A stretch of 64,000 nucleotides of DNA from Litorilinea aerophila (GCF_006569185.2 NZ_VIGC02000006.1:171280-235279), one strand, 5' to 3'. Counted from the stretch's first letter, positions 45,936-55,107 are shown. The notes: generated from the letters alone by a model not told the origin. Translations and numbers: made by a program.

Positions 45936-47663
45936 ATGACACGAGGCAGCACCGTGACGGAACTGAGCCTCTCCCGCCCATCTGCCCGGCCCATCCGGCG
46001 GCCGTCCCCCTGGAATGGCCGCAACGGGGTGCTGGCTGTGGCCCTGCTACTGGTGGGCTGGTCCCTGGTGCGGGCCGGGCTGCTGGAGGGCGAACTGGTC
46101 AACGCGGGGGGGTGGGTCCTGGCCCTGCGCTTTGGCCGGGCCGCCCTGCAGCCGGATTTGACCCCGGACCTGCTCAGCCTGACATTGCATTCCACCCTGA
46201 TCACCCTGGCCTACGCCGTCTGTGGTACGGCCTTGAGCCTGGCCATCGGCGTGGTAGGCGGCATCCTCTCGTCGGAAGTCTGGTGGCAGACGGTGCGGGC
46301 CTCTCAAGGAGAAGGGGGCCTGGTGGCCGGCGGCGCGCCCTGGCTGGTGGTCCGCTCCCTCCTGTCGGTGCCCAGGGCCATCCACGAAGCCATCTGGGGA
46401 CTCATCTTCATCAACATCTTCGGCCTGGACCCGGTGAGCGGCATCCTGGCCCTGGGCATCCCCTTCGGCGCCATCACCGCCAAGGTCTTCAGCGAGATCC
46501 TGGACGAGACGCCCCGGGGGGCCCTCCAGGCGCTGCGGGCCGGTGGTGCACCGCCCCTGGCGGCTTTTTTCTACAGCCTGATCCCCCAGGCCTTCGCGGA
46601 CCTGCTCAGCTACACCTTCTACCGTTTCGAGTGCGCCATTCGTTCGGCCACCATTCTGGGCCTCATCGGCGCGGGCGGCCTGGGCTACCAGATCTTGCTG
46701 AGCCTCCAGTCCCTGCGCTACGAGCAGATGTGGACCTTCCTCTACGCCCTGATCCTGCTCTGTGGACTGACCGACCTGTGGAGCGCCCGCCTGCGCTGGC
46801 GCCTGAGCCTCTCCCGGCCCCTGGCCGTCTGCAAGGTCACTGATGGGGAGGCCACAGCCGGCCCTAACGACCGGCTCTTCCGCTCCTCCCTGTGGCTGGC
46901 CTTGGGGCTGACCCTCTTTTCCTTTTGGTTTATCGGCGCCCGCTGGGAGCTGCTGTGGGCACCCCGTAGCGGCCAGTTGTTTCGGGAGATGGTGGCCACC
47001 ATGTTTCCGCCCCGGCTGGAGCTGGCCTTCTGGCGGGAGCTCACCGTTTCGGCGGTGGATACCCTGGCCATGTCCATTCTGGCCAGTGCTGTGGCCGGGG
47101 TGGGGGGGATGCTGTTGGCATTTCCAGCGGCGGGTGCCGCCTGGTTGGGGGGCGGGGCGGAAGACGCCGTCGGCTGGATGGTTCGGCCTGTTGCCTGGTT
47201 CACCCGGGGCCTTCTCCTGTTGACCCGCTCCATCGCGGAGCCCATCTGGGCGCTGCTGGCCATGTTCGTCCTTTTCCCCGGCCTGTTGCCTGGGGCGGTG
47301 GGCCTGGGCTTGTACAACCTGGGCATCCTGGGGCGGCTCAACGCGGAGGTGGTGGAGAACCTGGATGAGCGTCCTACCCGGGCCATCCAGGCCCAGGGGG
47401 CCAGCCGGCTGCAGGCCTTTCTCTACGCGGTCTGGCCCCGGGCCCTGCCCCGTTTTGTGGGGTATGCCCTGTACCGTTGGGAAGTCTGCATCCGGGCTAC
47501 GGTGGTGGTGGGTCTGGTGGGTGCAGGGGGGCTGGGGCGGCTGCTCCAGGAACAGCTGGTCCGCTTCGACTATCACAGCGTCAGCGCGACCTTGTTGGTC
47601 TTTTTCCTGTTGACCGGGCTGGTGGACCTGGGGAGCGCGTGGGCCCGGCGACTGCTGCGTTGA
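45936..47663 (+). CDS. Double-length ABC permease (two fused PhnE-like domains)
   Basis: 575 residues from ATG 45936 (GTG 45954 also possible). Two homologous permease halves lie in one chain, each with an EAA-like loop and the same motif: RGALQALRAGGAPPLAAFFY ... LGLIGAGGLGYQIL at ~200-260, and TRAIQAQGASRLQAFLYAVW ... VGLVGAGGLGRLLQ at ~480-545. Normally two PhnE-type chains dimerise; here one polypeptide supplies both. About a dozen membrane helices are expected. The 108 bases before it contain no gene, only low-complexity copies of a TTTGCGCC word. Confidence 0.9.
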   Translation: MTRGSTVTELSLSRPSARPIRRPSPWNGRNGVLAVALLLVGWSLVRAGLLEGELVNAGGWVLALRFGRAALQPDLTPDLLSLTLHSTLITLAYAVCGTALSLAIGVVGGILSSEVWWQTVRASQGEGGLVAGGAPWLVVRSLLSVPRAIHEAIWGLIFINIFGLDPVSGILALGIPFGAITAKVFSEILDETPRGALQALRAGGAPPLAAFFYSLIPQAFADLLSYTFYRFECAIRSATILGLIGAGGLGYQILLSLQSLRYEQMWTFLYALILLCGLTDLWSARLRWRLSLSRPLAVCKVTDGEATAGPNDRLFRSSLWLALGLTLFSFWFIGARWELLWAPRSGQLFREMVATMFPPRLELAFWRELTVSAVDTLAMSILASAVAGVGGMLLAFPAAGAAWLGGGAEDAVGWMVRPVAWFTRGLLLLTRSIAEPIWALLAMFVLFPGLLPGAVGLGLYNLGILGRLNAEVVENLDERPTRAIQAQGASRLQAFLYAVWPRALPRFVGYALYRWEVCIRATVVVGLVGAGGLGRLLQEQLVRFDYHSVSATLLVFFLLTGLVDLGSAWARRLLR

Positions 47664-47684
47664 ACAGGGCGGATGTCGGTTTTC

Positions 47685-48065
47685 GTAGGGGCGGGCCCCC
47701 GTGCCCGCCCGATGGCGCCGGACCCAGGTGGGTAAAGGGCCGGCGACGGATGCGCAGGCCGGGATGTGGGGGCGAAACATGTTTCGCCCCGATTGAACCC
47801 TGATAGGTGAAGGGATGGCGACGGATGCGCAGCTTCGAGCTGCGCCTACGACAGGGGGGACCGGTGTCCCGCAGGTGCGGTCTCTGGCCGCACGGTGGCC
47901 CTCGATTTGAGGGGACGTGGGTGTCCTGTAGGGGCGGGCCCCGTGCCCGCCCGATGGCGCCGGACCCAGGTGGGTAAAGGGCCGGCGACGGATGCGCAGG
48001 CCGGGATGTGGGGGCGAAACATGTTTCGCCCCGATTGACCCCCGATAGGTGAAGGGACGGCACCG
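47685..48065. repeat. Two near-identical ~130-bp modular palindromic repeats
   Basis: Copy 1 starts at 47685 and copy 2 at 47928; they match almost base for base for ~125 bp. Modules: GTAGGGGCGGGCCCC..GCCCGCCC hairpin, a spacer with GGCGCCGG and GACGGATGCGCAGG, and the perfect 22-bp palindrome GGGGCGAAACATGTTTCGCCCC split as 47769-47790 and 48011-48032. Between the copies lie GCGCAGCT-TCG-AGCTGCGC (47827-47845, followed by CTACG) and a GTGCGG/CCGCAC hairpin. No gene lies in this 440-base gap. Confidence 0.9.
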
Positions 48066-48106
48066 GTTTTCGGTAAGCGCCGGCCGCGATTGGAAAGGAG
48101 CGCACC

Positions 48107-49144
48107 ATGGTACAAATTCATTTGGAGGACCGGGAGACCCAGGTAGCCCGCTTGCCCACCCAGCTCTACATCGAGGTCACCAACCACTGCAACTCCCTGT
48201 GCGTCTCCTGTCCGCTGACCTATGACCACTTCTTGCCCTTCGAGCCCAAACATCATCTTTCTTGGGAAAATTTCTGCCGGATCGTGGATCAGCTCCCCGA
48301 GATCCACCGGGCGGTGCTCCATGGCATCGGCGAGCCCCTGCTCAACCGCAACCTGCCCCGCTTTGTGGCCCACCTGAAGGAGCGGGGCGCCCACGTCCTC
48401 TTCAACACCAACGGCGTCCTGCTGGACCAGGCGCGGGGGGATGCCCTGGTGGAGGCCGGCCTGGACGAGCTCCGGATCTCCCTGGACGCGGTGACGCCGG
48501 AACTCTACGCCCGGCTGCGGGGGATCGACGCCCTGCCCCGCATCGTGGAGAACCTGCGGGCCTTTGTGCGACGCCATGGGGGGCGGGAGCGCCCCCGGGT
48601 CTCCCTCTGGTTTGTGGGCATGCAGGAAAACCTGCACCAATTGCCGGACTTTGTGCGGCTGGGCGCGGCGCTGGGGGTGCCCGAAGTCTACCTCCAGCGG
48701 TTGGTCTACTTCGGCGACGGCCACCGCATCGCCGAGGACGCCACCATGGTCCCGGAGCAATCCCTCTTTGGCACCCTGGAAGAGCAGCAGGCGGCCCTCA
48801 TTCTGGAATGTGAAGCCCTGGCCGACCAACTGGGGCTGACCTTCCGGGCCTCCGGTGCCACCACGCCCCATGAGAGTGTGGCGGTCCGGGGCGATTCCCC
48901 CTGGCAAGGATGCCTGCGGCCGTGGACCCTGATGTACATCACGGCCAATGGCAACGCCCTGCCCTGCTGCATCGCCCCCTTCGCCACGCCCAACTACCCG
49001 GATATCGTCCTGGGCAACGTCTTCCAACAGCCCCTGGCCGAGGTCTGGAACAGCCCGCGCTACCAGGCCCTGCGGGAAGCCGTCCTCAGCACCGACCCGG
49101 CTCCCTGGCCCTGCCAACATTGCGGCGTGAAGTGGAGTCTATGA
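48107..49144 (+). CDS. Radical SAM/SPASM protein
   Basis: 345 residues. LYIEVTNHCNSLCVSCPLTY holds the CxxxCxxC cluster motif; GIGEPLLNRNLPRFV is the GGE-like SAM-amino contact (GIGEP) and LDELRISLDAVTPELYARLR is typical of SPASM-family proteins. The C terminus has GCLRPWTLMYITANGNALPC followed by another Cys and CQHCGVKW for auxiliary Fe-S clusters. AAAGGAGCGCACC precedes the ATG. Its stop overlaps the start of the membrane transferase gene, so a lipid- or sugar-linked substrate is possible. No adjacent precursor peptide was seen. Confidence 0.9.
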   Translation: MVQIHLEDRETQVARLPTQLYIEVTNHCNSLCVSCPLTYDHFLPFEPKHHLSWENFCRIVDQLPEIHRAVLHGIGEPLLNRNLPRFVAHLKERGAHVLFNTNGVLLDQARGDALVEAGLDELRISLDAVTPELYARLRGIDALPRIVENLRAFVRRHGGRERPRVSLWFVGMQENLHQLPDFVRLGAALGVPEVYLQRLVYFGDGHRIAEDATMVPEQSLFGTLEEQQAALILECEALADQLGLTFRASGATTPHESVAVRGDSPWQGCLRPWTLMYITANGNALPCCIAPFATPNYPDIVLGNVFQQPLAEVWNSPRYQALREAVLSTDPAPWPCQHCGVKWSL

Positions 49145-50754
49145 CCCGTTGCTTCCGCCTCCTTAACCGCCTCGTTTTCTTCCCCCAGCTCCGGCCTTCC
49201 CCGGGCGTCCTTGCCCTGCTGGGGGCGTTGACCCTGCCGGGCTATGCCTGGATCGCGTGGCGTTACCCCCTGTGGGATTCCTTCCAATGGCCCCGGGGCG
49301 GCTGGTTCCCTCCGGAACGGGCCGAATGGGGGCCGTTGCCCGTGCACCTGGCCGTCTACCTGGCCCTGACCCTGCTCTGGATGGGCGGCCTGCACGTGGC
49401 CCTGGCCCTGGGCAGACGTGGGGAGCGCCTGGCCCGGGGGCTGGTGGTGGGGATCTGGCTGACCGCGTCCCTGCTCCTGCTGGCCGCCACGCCCGCGGGC
49501 GACTCCCACGACGTCTACGACTACCTGTATCGGGGGCGGCTGCTGGTGGAGCAGGGGGTGAGCCCCCTGGCCGTGGCGCCCCAGGAGACGGTGCGGCAGG
49601 CCTTCTACCGTTACACCGCCTGGAAGCGCCATGTGGATACCTACGGCCCGGTGTGGGAATATGCCAGCGGCGGCGTCTCTTGGCTGGTTCAGCAGGGCCT
49701 GCGCTGGCGGGGGGCCTGGGCACCCACCGCGCCCACCTGTCCCCTCTCGGAGCGCTCCTGCGTCATGCTGGCTGCCTATGTCACCGGCTACCGGCTGCTG
49801 TCCATCCTGCTGGCCGGCGTGACGGGCTTCTTCATCTACCGGCTGGTGTCGCGGGAGGAGCCGGCCCACAGCCTGGCCGCGCTGGTCTACTGGCTCTGGA
49901 ACCCGGTGGTGATCCTGGCCACGGCCCTGGGCGCGCACAACGACGCCCTGATGCTGGTCTGGCTGGTGGGGGGGCTCCTCTGCCTGCAGGCGCGGCGGCC
50001 GACGCTGGCCTGGCTGGCCCTGCTGCTGGCCGCCCACGTGAAGCTGACGGCCCTGATCTGGGCTCCCCTCTGGGGGCTGTGGCTCTGGCGGCAGCAGGGG
50101 CTGGGCCGGGCTGTGGGGAGCGGCGTGGTAGCCCTGGCTGTGGGCTTGCCTGTCTCCTGGCTGCTCTACCGGCCCCTGGGGGGATGGGAAACCCTGCCCC
50201 GCATGCTCCAGGAGCGCATGTTGTTCGTGGCCAATTCCCCGTGGCAGCTGGCCTACCACCTCCTGCGTGAGCAGGGCTGGCCCCTGGATGTAGCCCGCTT
50301 CTACACCATCCGCGTGCCTACCTATTTGTTCGTCCTGCTGGCCGTGGCCGCGTCCGCCTGGCTGGCCTGGCGCGGCGCGTCTGACTCACCCGGACGGCAG
50401 CTCTGGCGGGGGATGCTCCTGGTGGCGTTGCTCTACCTGGCGGTGGGGAGTTTCTGGTTTCAGCACTGGTACGTGCTCTGGGCGGCGGCGCCGGCGGCGC
50501 TGCTGCCCCACGGGCTGATGGCCCGCCGGGTGTTGCCCTGGCTGGGGTGGGGCGCACTGGCCAGCAACGTGGTCTACGATGTGTTGACCCGCCAGCCGGA
50601 GCCGGTGGTCTCGCGGACGGCACTCTACGCGGGGATGGTGGCCATCATCTGGGGGCCGGCCCTGTTGGCCTGCGCTGGGTTGGCCTGGCGCAGGCTACGG
50701 CTGAGACGCCTCCAGGGGGTGGAGGCGTCTTCCTGGCCATCCCCGGCCCGGTGA
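49141..50754 (+). CDS. Membrane glycosyltransferase, GT87/MptA-like (GT-C)
   Basis: 537 residues from ATG 49141, which overlaps the radical SAM stop (ATGA). About eleven to twelve hydrophobic helices. The first long outer loop has TPAGDSHDVYDYLYRGRLLV, the Asp-containing loop of alpha-mannosyltransferase-like GT-C enzymes, then TYGPVWEYASGG and WLWNPVVILATALGAHNDAL, both characteristic of polyprenyl-phosphate-mannose-dependent enzymes. It probably transfers a sugar at the outer face of the membrane. Partnership with a radical SAM protein is unusual and suggests lipid or glycolipid modification. Confidence 0.85.
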   Translation: MTRCFRLLNRLVFFPQLRPSPGVLALLGALTLPGYAWIAWRYPLWDSFQWPRGGWFPPERAEWGPLPVHLAVYLALTLLWMGGLHVALALGRRGERLARGLVVGIWLTASLLLLAATPAGDSHDVYDYLYRGRLLVEQGVSPLAVAPQETVRQAFYRYTAWKRHVDTYGPVWEYASGGVSWLVQQGLRWRGAWAPTAPTCPLSERSCVMLAAYVTGYRLLSILLAGVTGFFIYRLVSREEPAHSLAALVYWLWNPVVILATALGAHNDALMLVWLVGGLLCLQARRPTLAWLALLLAAHVKLTALIWAPLWGLWLWRQQGLGRAVGSGVVALAVGLPVSWLLYRPLGGWETLPRMLQERMLFVANSPWQLAYHLLREQGWPLDVARFYTIRVPTYLFVLLAVAASAWLAWRGASDSPGRQLWRGMLLVALLYLAVGSFWFQHWYVLWAAAPAALLPHGLMARRVLPWLGWGALASNVVYDVLTRQPEPVVSRTALYAGMVAIIWGPALLACAGLAWRRLRLRRLQGVEASSWPSPAR

Positions 50755-50781
50755 GGTCAGGCCGGGGCTGTGGGGAGGATG

Positions 50782-51048
50782 TCACGCGTAGGCGTGGCTG
50801 CGCAGGGCCCAGTTCACTTCTTCCAACGTGGGCTCGACCAGGACATTGCCGTCTATGTACAGCACCGGGTTCACGTCCCGGCCGGTCCACCAGCGAACTT
50901 GAGCCCGGGCCTGGGGATCCCGGTCCATGTCTCGGTAGACATAGGGGACGCCCAGGCGGTCCAGGTAGCGCCGCAGCATCTGGGTGTGGGCGCACCAGCG
51001 CCTGCCGAAGAGCTGGATGTTGGGTGCATAGCCGAGCATCCCGATCAT
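50782..51048 (-). CDS. Glutaredoxin-like protein
   Basis: 88 residues with a thioredoxin fold pattern: IQLFGRRWCAHTQMLRRYLD (active site CAHT, so a single cysteine in the motif), GVPYVYRDMDRDPQARAQV, and NPVLYIDGNVLVEPTLEEV with the cis-proline. The missing second cysteine points to monothiol chemistry or a thiol-transfer role. Its ATG overlaps the stop of the peroxiredoxin gene (ATGA), so it probably reduces or de-glutathionylates that peroxiredoxin or an equivalent low-molecular-weight thiol adduct. A start three codons later (MLGYAPN) is possible. Confidence 0.85.
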   Translation of the reverse strand: MIGMLGYAPNIQLFGRRWCAHTQMLRRYLDRLGVPYVYRDMDRDPQARAQVRWWTGRDVNPVLYIDGNVLVEPTLEEVNWALRSHAYA

Positions 51049-51821
51049 GCGACCACCTCCTTCACAGGCGAATGGGCCTCCTCTGCGGTGGCCGGTTCGG
51101 CCGTGCCCTGGTTCACCCGGTCCAGCGCCTCGAACAGCTCGTAGATGTCCGGGATGTGGTGGAGCTGGGGCGAGACGTGGGCGTAGCGAATGATGCCCTC
51201 GCCGTCCACGATGTACAGCGCCCGCTCGGAGAAGCCGTCCTGCTCCCGGTAGACGTTGTAGCGGCGGGCCACCGCGCCCTTGGGTTCAAAGTCGGAGAGC
51301 AGCGGGAACTCCAGGCCCCGCAACAGGGCCCAGGCGCCGTGGCTGTAGATGGAGTCCACCGAAATCCCCAGCAGCACCGCGCCCCGCTTGCGGAATTCGT
51401 CCAGCTCCATCTGGTACAGGGAAAGCTGGTCGCTGCAGGCCGGGCTCCAGTCCAGCGGGTAGAAGACCAAGACCACGGGCTTGCCCCGGAAGTCGGACAG
51501 GCGCACCGGGCGACCGTTGGCATCCGGCAGCTCGAAGTCCGGCGCGGGGGTACCCACCGGCAGGCCGCTGTTCTGGGCCGGGCCTTCCATGGCCGGCGCG
51601 TGCTTGTGATAGCTCATCAGTTGTTCCAGCTTGCGGAAGGCCTGTTCATTTTCCGCCTGCGCGCCGCCGGGCAGGTTGCCCACCCGCCAGGTTTCCTGGA
51701 TCATGGCGTGGAGCAGGGCCAGGGCGTCCTTCACCGGCCCGGCCGGCACCTGGGATTCCAGCTGAGAGAAGGATTCCTGCAGCTCCTGCAAACGCTGATG
51801 GCGAAGGTTGGCCATGAGCAT
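51045..51821 (-). CDS. Peroxiredoxin (AhpC/TSA family) with N-terminal helical extension
   Basis: 258 residues. About 80 N-terminal residues form a helical extension with no known function (QLESQVPAGPVKDALALLHA). The peroxiredoxin domain follows: APDFELPDANGRPVRLSDFR, VVLVFYPLDWSPACSDQLSL with the peroxidatic cysteine in SPACS, VLLGISVDSIYSHGAW and the later RYNVYREQDGFSERALYIVD. It reduces hydroperoxides. The start is supported by AAGGAGGAGACCT ahead of ATG 51821. It is co-translated with the glutaredoxin-like gene. Confidence 0.92.
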   Translation of the reverse strand: MLMANLRHQRLQELQESFSQLESQVPAGPVKDALALLHAMIQETWRVGNLPGGAQAENEQAFRKLEQLMSYHKHAPAMEGPAQNSGLPVGTPAPDFELPDANGRPVRLSDFRGKPVVLVFYPLDWSPACSDQLSLYQMELDEFRKRGAVLLGISVDSIYSHGAWALLRGLEFPLLSDFEPKGAVARRYNVYREQDGFSERALYIVDGEGIIRYAHVSPQLHHIPDIYELFEALDRVNQGTAEPATAEEAHSPVKEVVA

Positions 51822-52004
51822 AGGTCTCCTCCTTTCTGTGTTCTGGCATCCACCGATTGCATCGATGACTTCGCTATGGTTCCTTTATGGGGATCTATCG
51901 CGCAGAAACGTTATAGGGAAGTTAGTGCGCCCGGGCTGAATGTTAGCCTTCCATTGGAGGTATGCAAGCGTTTTGTCTGCACCGTGGGACGGAGATGGAG
52001 GGGG

Positions 52005-52403
52005 CTAGCCCGATTTTTGCTCCATCAGCTTGACGAAGAGGGGGCTGGAGCCCAGCTGGATGCCGTCCACGGCCACTTCGATGGCATACTCGCCGGCTTC
52101 CTTGAACTCCAGGGTGTTGGCGTTGACGATCATATTCACCGCGCCGCTCATGCCGCCGCCCAGCTTGATGACCACATGGCCGGCCACATTCAGAATGGGC
52201 CGGCCATCCGCGTCGATGACCATGATGCGCACCGTGTGGTCTCCCTCCTCGATGCGGGAAACCCGGAAGCGCATGACGATGGCGCAGTGAGGATAGCGAA
52301 AGGGCAGGGCGGGCACCAGCAAGGAGTCGGTCGCCCCCAGGATGTTCAGGCGCCCGCCGTATTCCGTCGCCGCATCGCAAAAGGTCAGGATCTCCAGTTG
52401 CAT
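52005..52403 (-). CDS. DUF6941-like conserved hypothetical protein
   Basis: 132 residues. MQLEILTFCDAATEYGGRLN, ILGATDSLLVPALPFRYPHC and CAIVMRFRVSRIEEGDHTVR match the pattern of the DUF6941 beta-sandwich family found in Chloroflexota and other bacteria, as I remember it; no function is known. A central Gly-rich turn (HVVIKLGGGMSGAVNM) leads to GEYAIEVAVDGIQLGSSPLF. No signal peptide or membrane segment. It is 63 bases downstream of the SPFH gene on the same strand. Confidence 0.75.
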   Translation of the reverse strand: MQLEILTFCDAATEYGGRLNILGATDSLLVPALPFRYPHCAIVMRFRVSRIEEGDHTVRIMVIDADGRPILNVAGHVVIKLGGGMSGAVNMIVNANTLEFKEAGEYAIEVAVDGIQLGSSPLFVKLMEQKSG

Positions 52404-52466
52404 GGTCGCGCTCCCCCCTGTGCCGGGGCCGCTGCTGGATGGTGAATGGGCCGGGCGCCGGCGCCG

Positions 52467-53642
52467 TCAGGGCGTGGTCTGGGCGGCATCGGCCGTGCCT
52501 GTCTCGATGGTGGGGACAATGCCAGGGCCGGGCAGAACCAGGGTGGGGATGGTACCTTCCGGCGTGAAGATGATCTTGTCGCTGGGCTGGAGCGCGCTGG
52601 CGTTGGCCTGGACCATCATGAGCTGGAGATAGCCGGGGTTGGCCGCGTAGAGTTCGGCCAGGGCCAGTTGCACCGCGATCTCCGCCTTGGCCTTTTCCGT
52701 GGCCGCGCGGGCCCGGGCGCTCTGGATCTCCAGATCCAGCTGGGCCGCCAGCAGCTCGTTTTCCTTCTCTGCCTGGATGATGGCCCGCTCTGCCTCCACC
52801 CGGGCCAGCTCGTTGGCCCGTTCTGCCTCGATGACGGCCCGCTGGGCCGCGATCTTCTGTTGCTCCAGCTCGGCCAGGGTCTTCTGCTGGCGGGCTTCCT
52901 CCTGGATGCGGCTCTGCTGGATGCGGATTTCGCCCTCCTGCCGGGCCTGCTCGGCGGCCGCCTCTGCCTCGGCCTTGAGCTTGTCCTGGGCTGCCTTTTC
53001 CGTCTGGAGCCGACTCTGGACGATCTCGTCCAGCCGGGCCTGGACCTCCGGCGAGAGGATCACCTCGGGCACGGCCACGTTGTCCACCCGCAGGCCATAG
53101 TTCTGGGCCAGTTTGTTGAGCTCGTCGTCGATGCACTCCCGCAGCTCATCCCGTGCCGTGCCGATGACCGCGTCGTCGAAGTTGCGGTTGCCCACGCACA
53201 CCTTCATGGCCTGCTTGGCCCGATCTTCGATGCGCACCCGGGCGGCATCGTCGCTCAGGTAGAGCTCGCTGTATTCGGCCCAGAGGGACTTGAGCAGGTC
53301 CTTCTCCTCCAGGCGAGGCCGGAAGACATCCCCGGTCACCATCAGGCCGATGCGCTGCTTGTCCCTGGTGATCAGCTCTTCGTCACCCACGCTGAAGGGA
53401 ATGGCCTGGCTGGAGACCCGCTTCAGCTCCACGAAGAGGCCGAAATCGCTGTAGACGCCAGGGCCCACCACATCTTTGATGCGCCCGCTTACAAATTGGA
53501 CGCCCACCTCTCGCTCGTCGACCCGTTCGAAGAAGTAAAAGAACTGGCTGGAGAAGCTGAAGATCAGGAGCAACACGATGATGGCCAGCAACGCCAGCAC
53601 GATGGGGCGCATGGGGAGGGAGAGTCGGGTTGAATTGGACAT
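52467..53642 (-). CDS. SPFH/Band 7 (prohibitin/flotillin-like) membrane protein
   Basis: 391 residues from ATG 53642 (GAAAGG ahead); the frame is open further upstream but without a ribosome site. One N-terminal membrane helix (PIVLALLAIIVLLLIFSFSS) is followed by the Band 7 domain (YFFERVDEREVGVQFVSGRI, VGPGVYSDFGLFVELKRV). Residues ~200-330 form a long Ala/Glu/Gln-rich coiled coil (EAAAEQARQEGEIRIQQSRI), then a short Pro-rich tail. Such proteins form large rings or microdomains that organise membrane proteases and transporters. Confidence 0.9.
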   Translation of the reverse strand: MSNSTRLSLPMRPIVLALLAIIVLLLIFSFSSQFFYFFERVDEREVGVQFVSGRIKDVVGPGVYSDFGLFVELKRVSSQAIPFSVGDEELITRDKQRIGLMVTGDVFRPRLEEKDLLKSLWAEYSELYLSDDAARVRIEDRAKQAMKVCVGNRNFDDAVIGTARDELRECIDDELNKLAQNYGLRVDNVAVPEVILSPEVQARLDEIVQSRLQTEKAAQDKLKAEAEAAAEQARQEGEIRIQQSRIQEEARQQKTLAELEQQKIAAQRAVIEAERANELARVEAERAIIQAEKENELLAAQLDLEIQSARARAATEKAKAEIAVQLALAELYAANPGYLQLMMVQANASALQPSDKIIFTPEGTIPTLVLPGPGIVPTIETGTADAAQTTP

Positions 53643-53896
53643 GGCGTGCCTTTCTGCAATCTGGTTGTCGAGACCTGTTGGAAGCCCCGGCAGAGATTCG
53701 TCGCTGGTTTCCGCCAGGAGGGATGTCGTTGAATTGCGGCTGTGGGATTTCCGCCCGCCTGTCGTAGCCCTGGGGCGGAAGCGGGTTGTGGCAAGGTCGG
53801 CCCCTTTCCCACAGCAGCCACTGTTTCTGGCCGACCTATTGTACCCGGGAACCGCCAATGCCCCAAGATAGCTGCCGGTACAACGACATTGGCCAT

Positions 53897-53925
53897 TTGG
53901 GCCTTTGTGCCGGGATGACTACAAT
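53897..53925 (+). promoter_or_regulatory. Weak promoter candidate for pyrC
   Basis: TTGGGC (53897-53902) and TACAAT (53920-53925) with a 17-base spacer. The -10 is good, the -35 moderate. Predicted start is near 53932, about 50 bases before the chosen pyrC ATG. It lies in the divergent gap between the SPFH gene and pyrC. Confidence 0.45.
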
Positions 53926-53982
53926 GTCAGGGATGGTGGGCCGATGGGCCCACAGAAACCGCCCCATGGCATGGGAGGAGCA

Positions 53983-55107
53983 ATGGCCATTGAACGCCTG
54001 CCCGGCCTGGTGGATGCCCACGTGCATCTGCGAGAGCCGGGCTACGAACATAAAGAGGATTTCTACACCGGCACTGCCGCTGCCCTGGCTGGCGGCGTTA
54101 CCACCGTGCTGGATATGCCCAACACCAACCCGCCCACATCCACGCCGGAACGCCTGGCGGAAAAGGCCCGGCTGGCCCAGGCCAAAGCCGTCTGCGATGT
54201 GGGCCTTTTCGTGGGCGCCACCCGCACCGAGGGCGACGCCTACCTGCCGGCCGCCCACCGGGCCTGCGGCCTGAAGATCTATGTCAACGACACCTTCGGC
54301 AGCCTGCGCATCGACACCCTGGATCTGCTGCATCGCCTCTTCCGCACCTGGGCCGAACGGGCCGCCCAGATCGGCTACCGCTCGCCCGAGAATCCCCACG
54401 GACTTGGCCCCGTGGCCGTCCACGCGGAAGAGCTCATGGTGCCCGCCTGCCTGGCCCTGAGCCAGCTCTACGACGTCCCCCTGCACGTGGTCCACGTGAG
54501 TCGGCGCAGCGAAATCGAGACCATCCGCCGGGCCAAGGAGCGGGGCGTGCAGGTGACCTGCGAGGCCACGCCCCATCACCTCTTCCTCAGCATGGAAGAT
54601 CTCCCCCGTCTGGGGTCGCTGGGGGACATGCGGCCCCGGCTGGCCACCCCCGACGACGTGGCCGCACTTTGGGAGCACCTGGCGGCCATCGACATCTTCG
54701 CCACCGACCACGCGCCCCACACCCTGGCCGAGAAGGGGCTCCAGGGCCAGCCGGTGGAATCCCCACCGCCCGGCGTGCCCGGGGTGGAGACCATGCTGCC
54801 CCTGCTCCTCACCGCGGTCCACGCTGGCCGCCTCACCCTGGAGGACGTGGTCCAGCGCTGTGTCACCGCACCCCGCCGCATCTACGGCCTGCCCGAACAG
54901 CCGGACACGGTGGTGGAAGTGGATGTGGATGCCCACTACACCCTGGAAAACCAGGCCATGCACACCCGGGTGGGCTGGACGCCCTTCGCCGGCATGCCCG
55001 TCTACGGGCGGGTGCAGCGGGTCATCTTGCGGGGCAGGACCGTCTACGAGGAGGGCCGGGTGCTGGCCGAGCCGGGCAGCGGCCGGGTCCTGTTTCAACC
55101 CACGTGA
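53983..55107 (+). CDS. pyrC: Dihydroorotase
   Basis: Interconverts N-carbamoyl-aspartate and dihydroorotate in pyrimidine synthesis. 374 residues from ATG 53983, with GGGAGGAG three bases ahead; the longer frame from GTG 53905 precedes the likely transcription start. The zinc motif [35 protein letters not shown], the [11 protein letters not shown] lysine region, [20 protein letters not shown] and the catalytic FATDHAPHT block are all present. Slightly short, like CAD-type dihydroorotases. A terminator follows, then pyrB, which supplies its substrate. Confidence 0.93.
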   Translation: MAIERLPGLVDAHVHLREPGYEHKEDFYTGTAAALAGGVTTVLDMPNTNPPTSTPERLAEKARLAQAKAVCDVGLFVGATRTEGDAYLPAAHRACGLKIYVNDTFGSLRIDTLDLLHRLFRTWAERAAQIGYRSPENPHGLGPVAVHAEELMVPACLALSQLYDVPLHVVHVSRRSEIETIRRAKERGVQVTCEATPHHLFLSMEDLPRLGSLGDMRPRLATPDDVAALWEHLAAIDIFATDHAPHTLAEKGLQGQPVESPPPGVPGVETMLPLLLTAVHAGRLTLEDVVQRCVTAPRRIYGLPEQPDTVVEVDVDAHYTLENQAMHTRVGWTPFAGMPVYGRVQRVILRGRTVYEEGRVLAEPGSGRVLFQPT

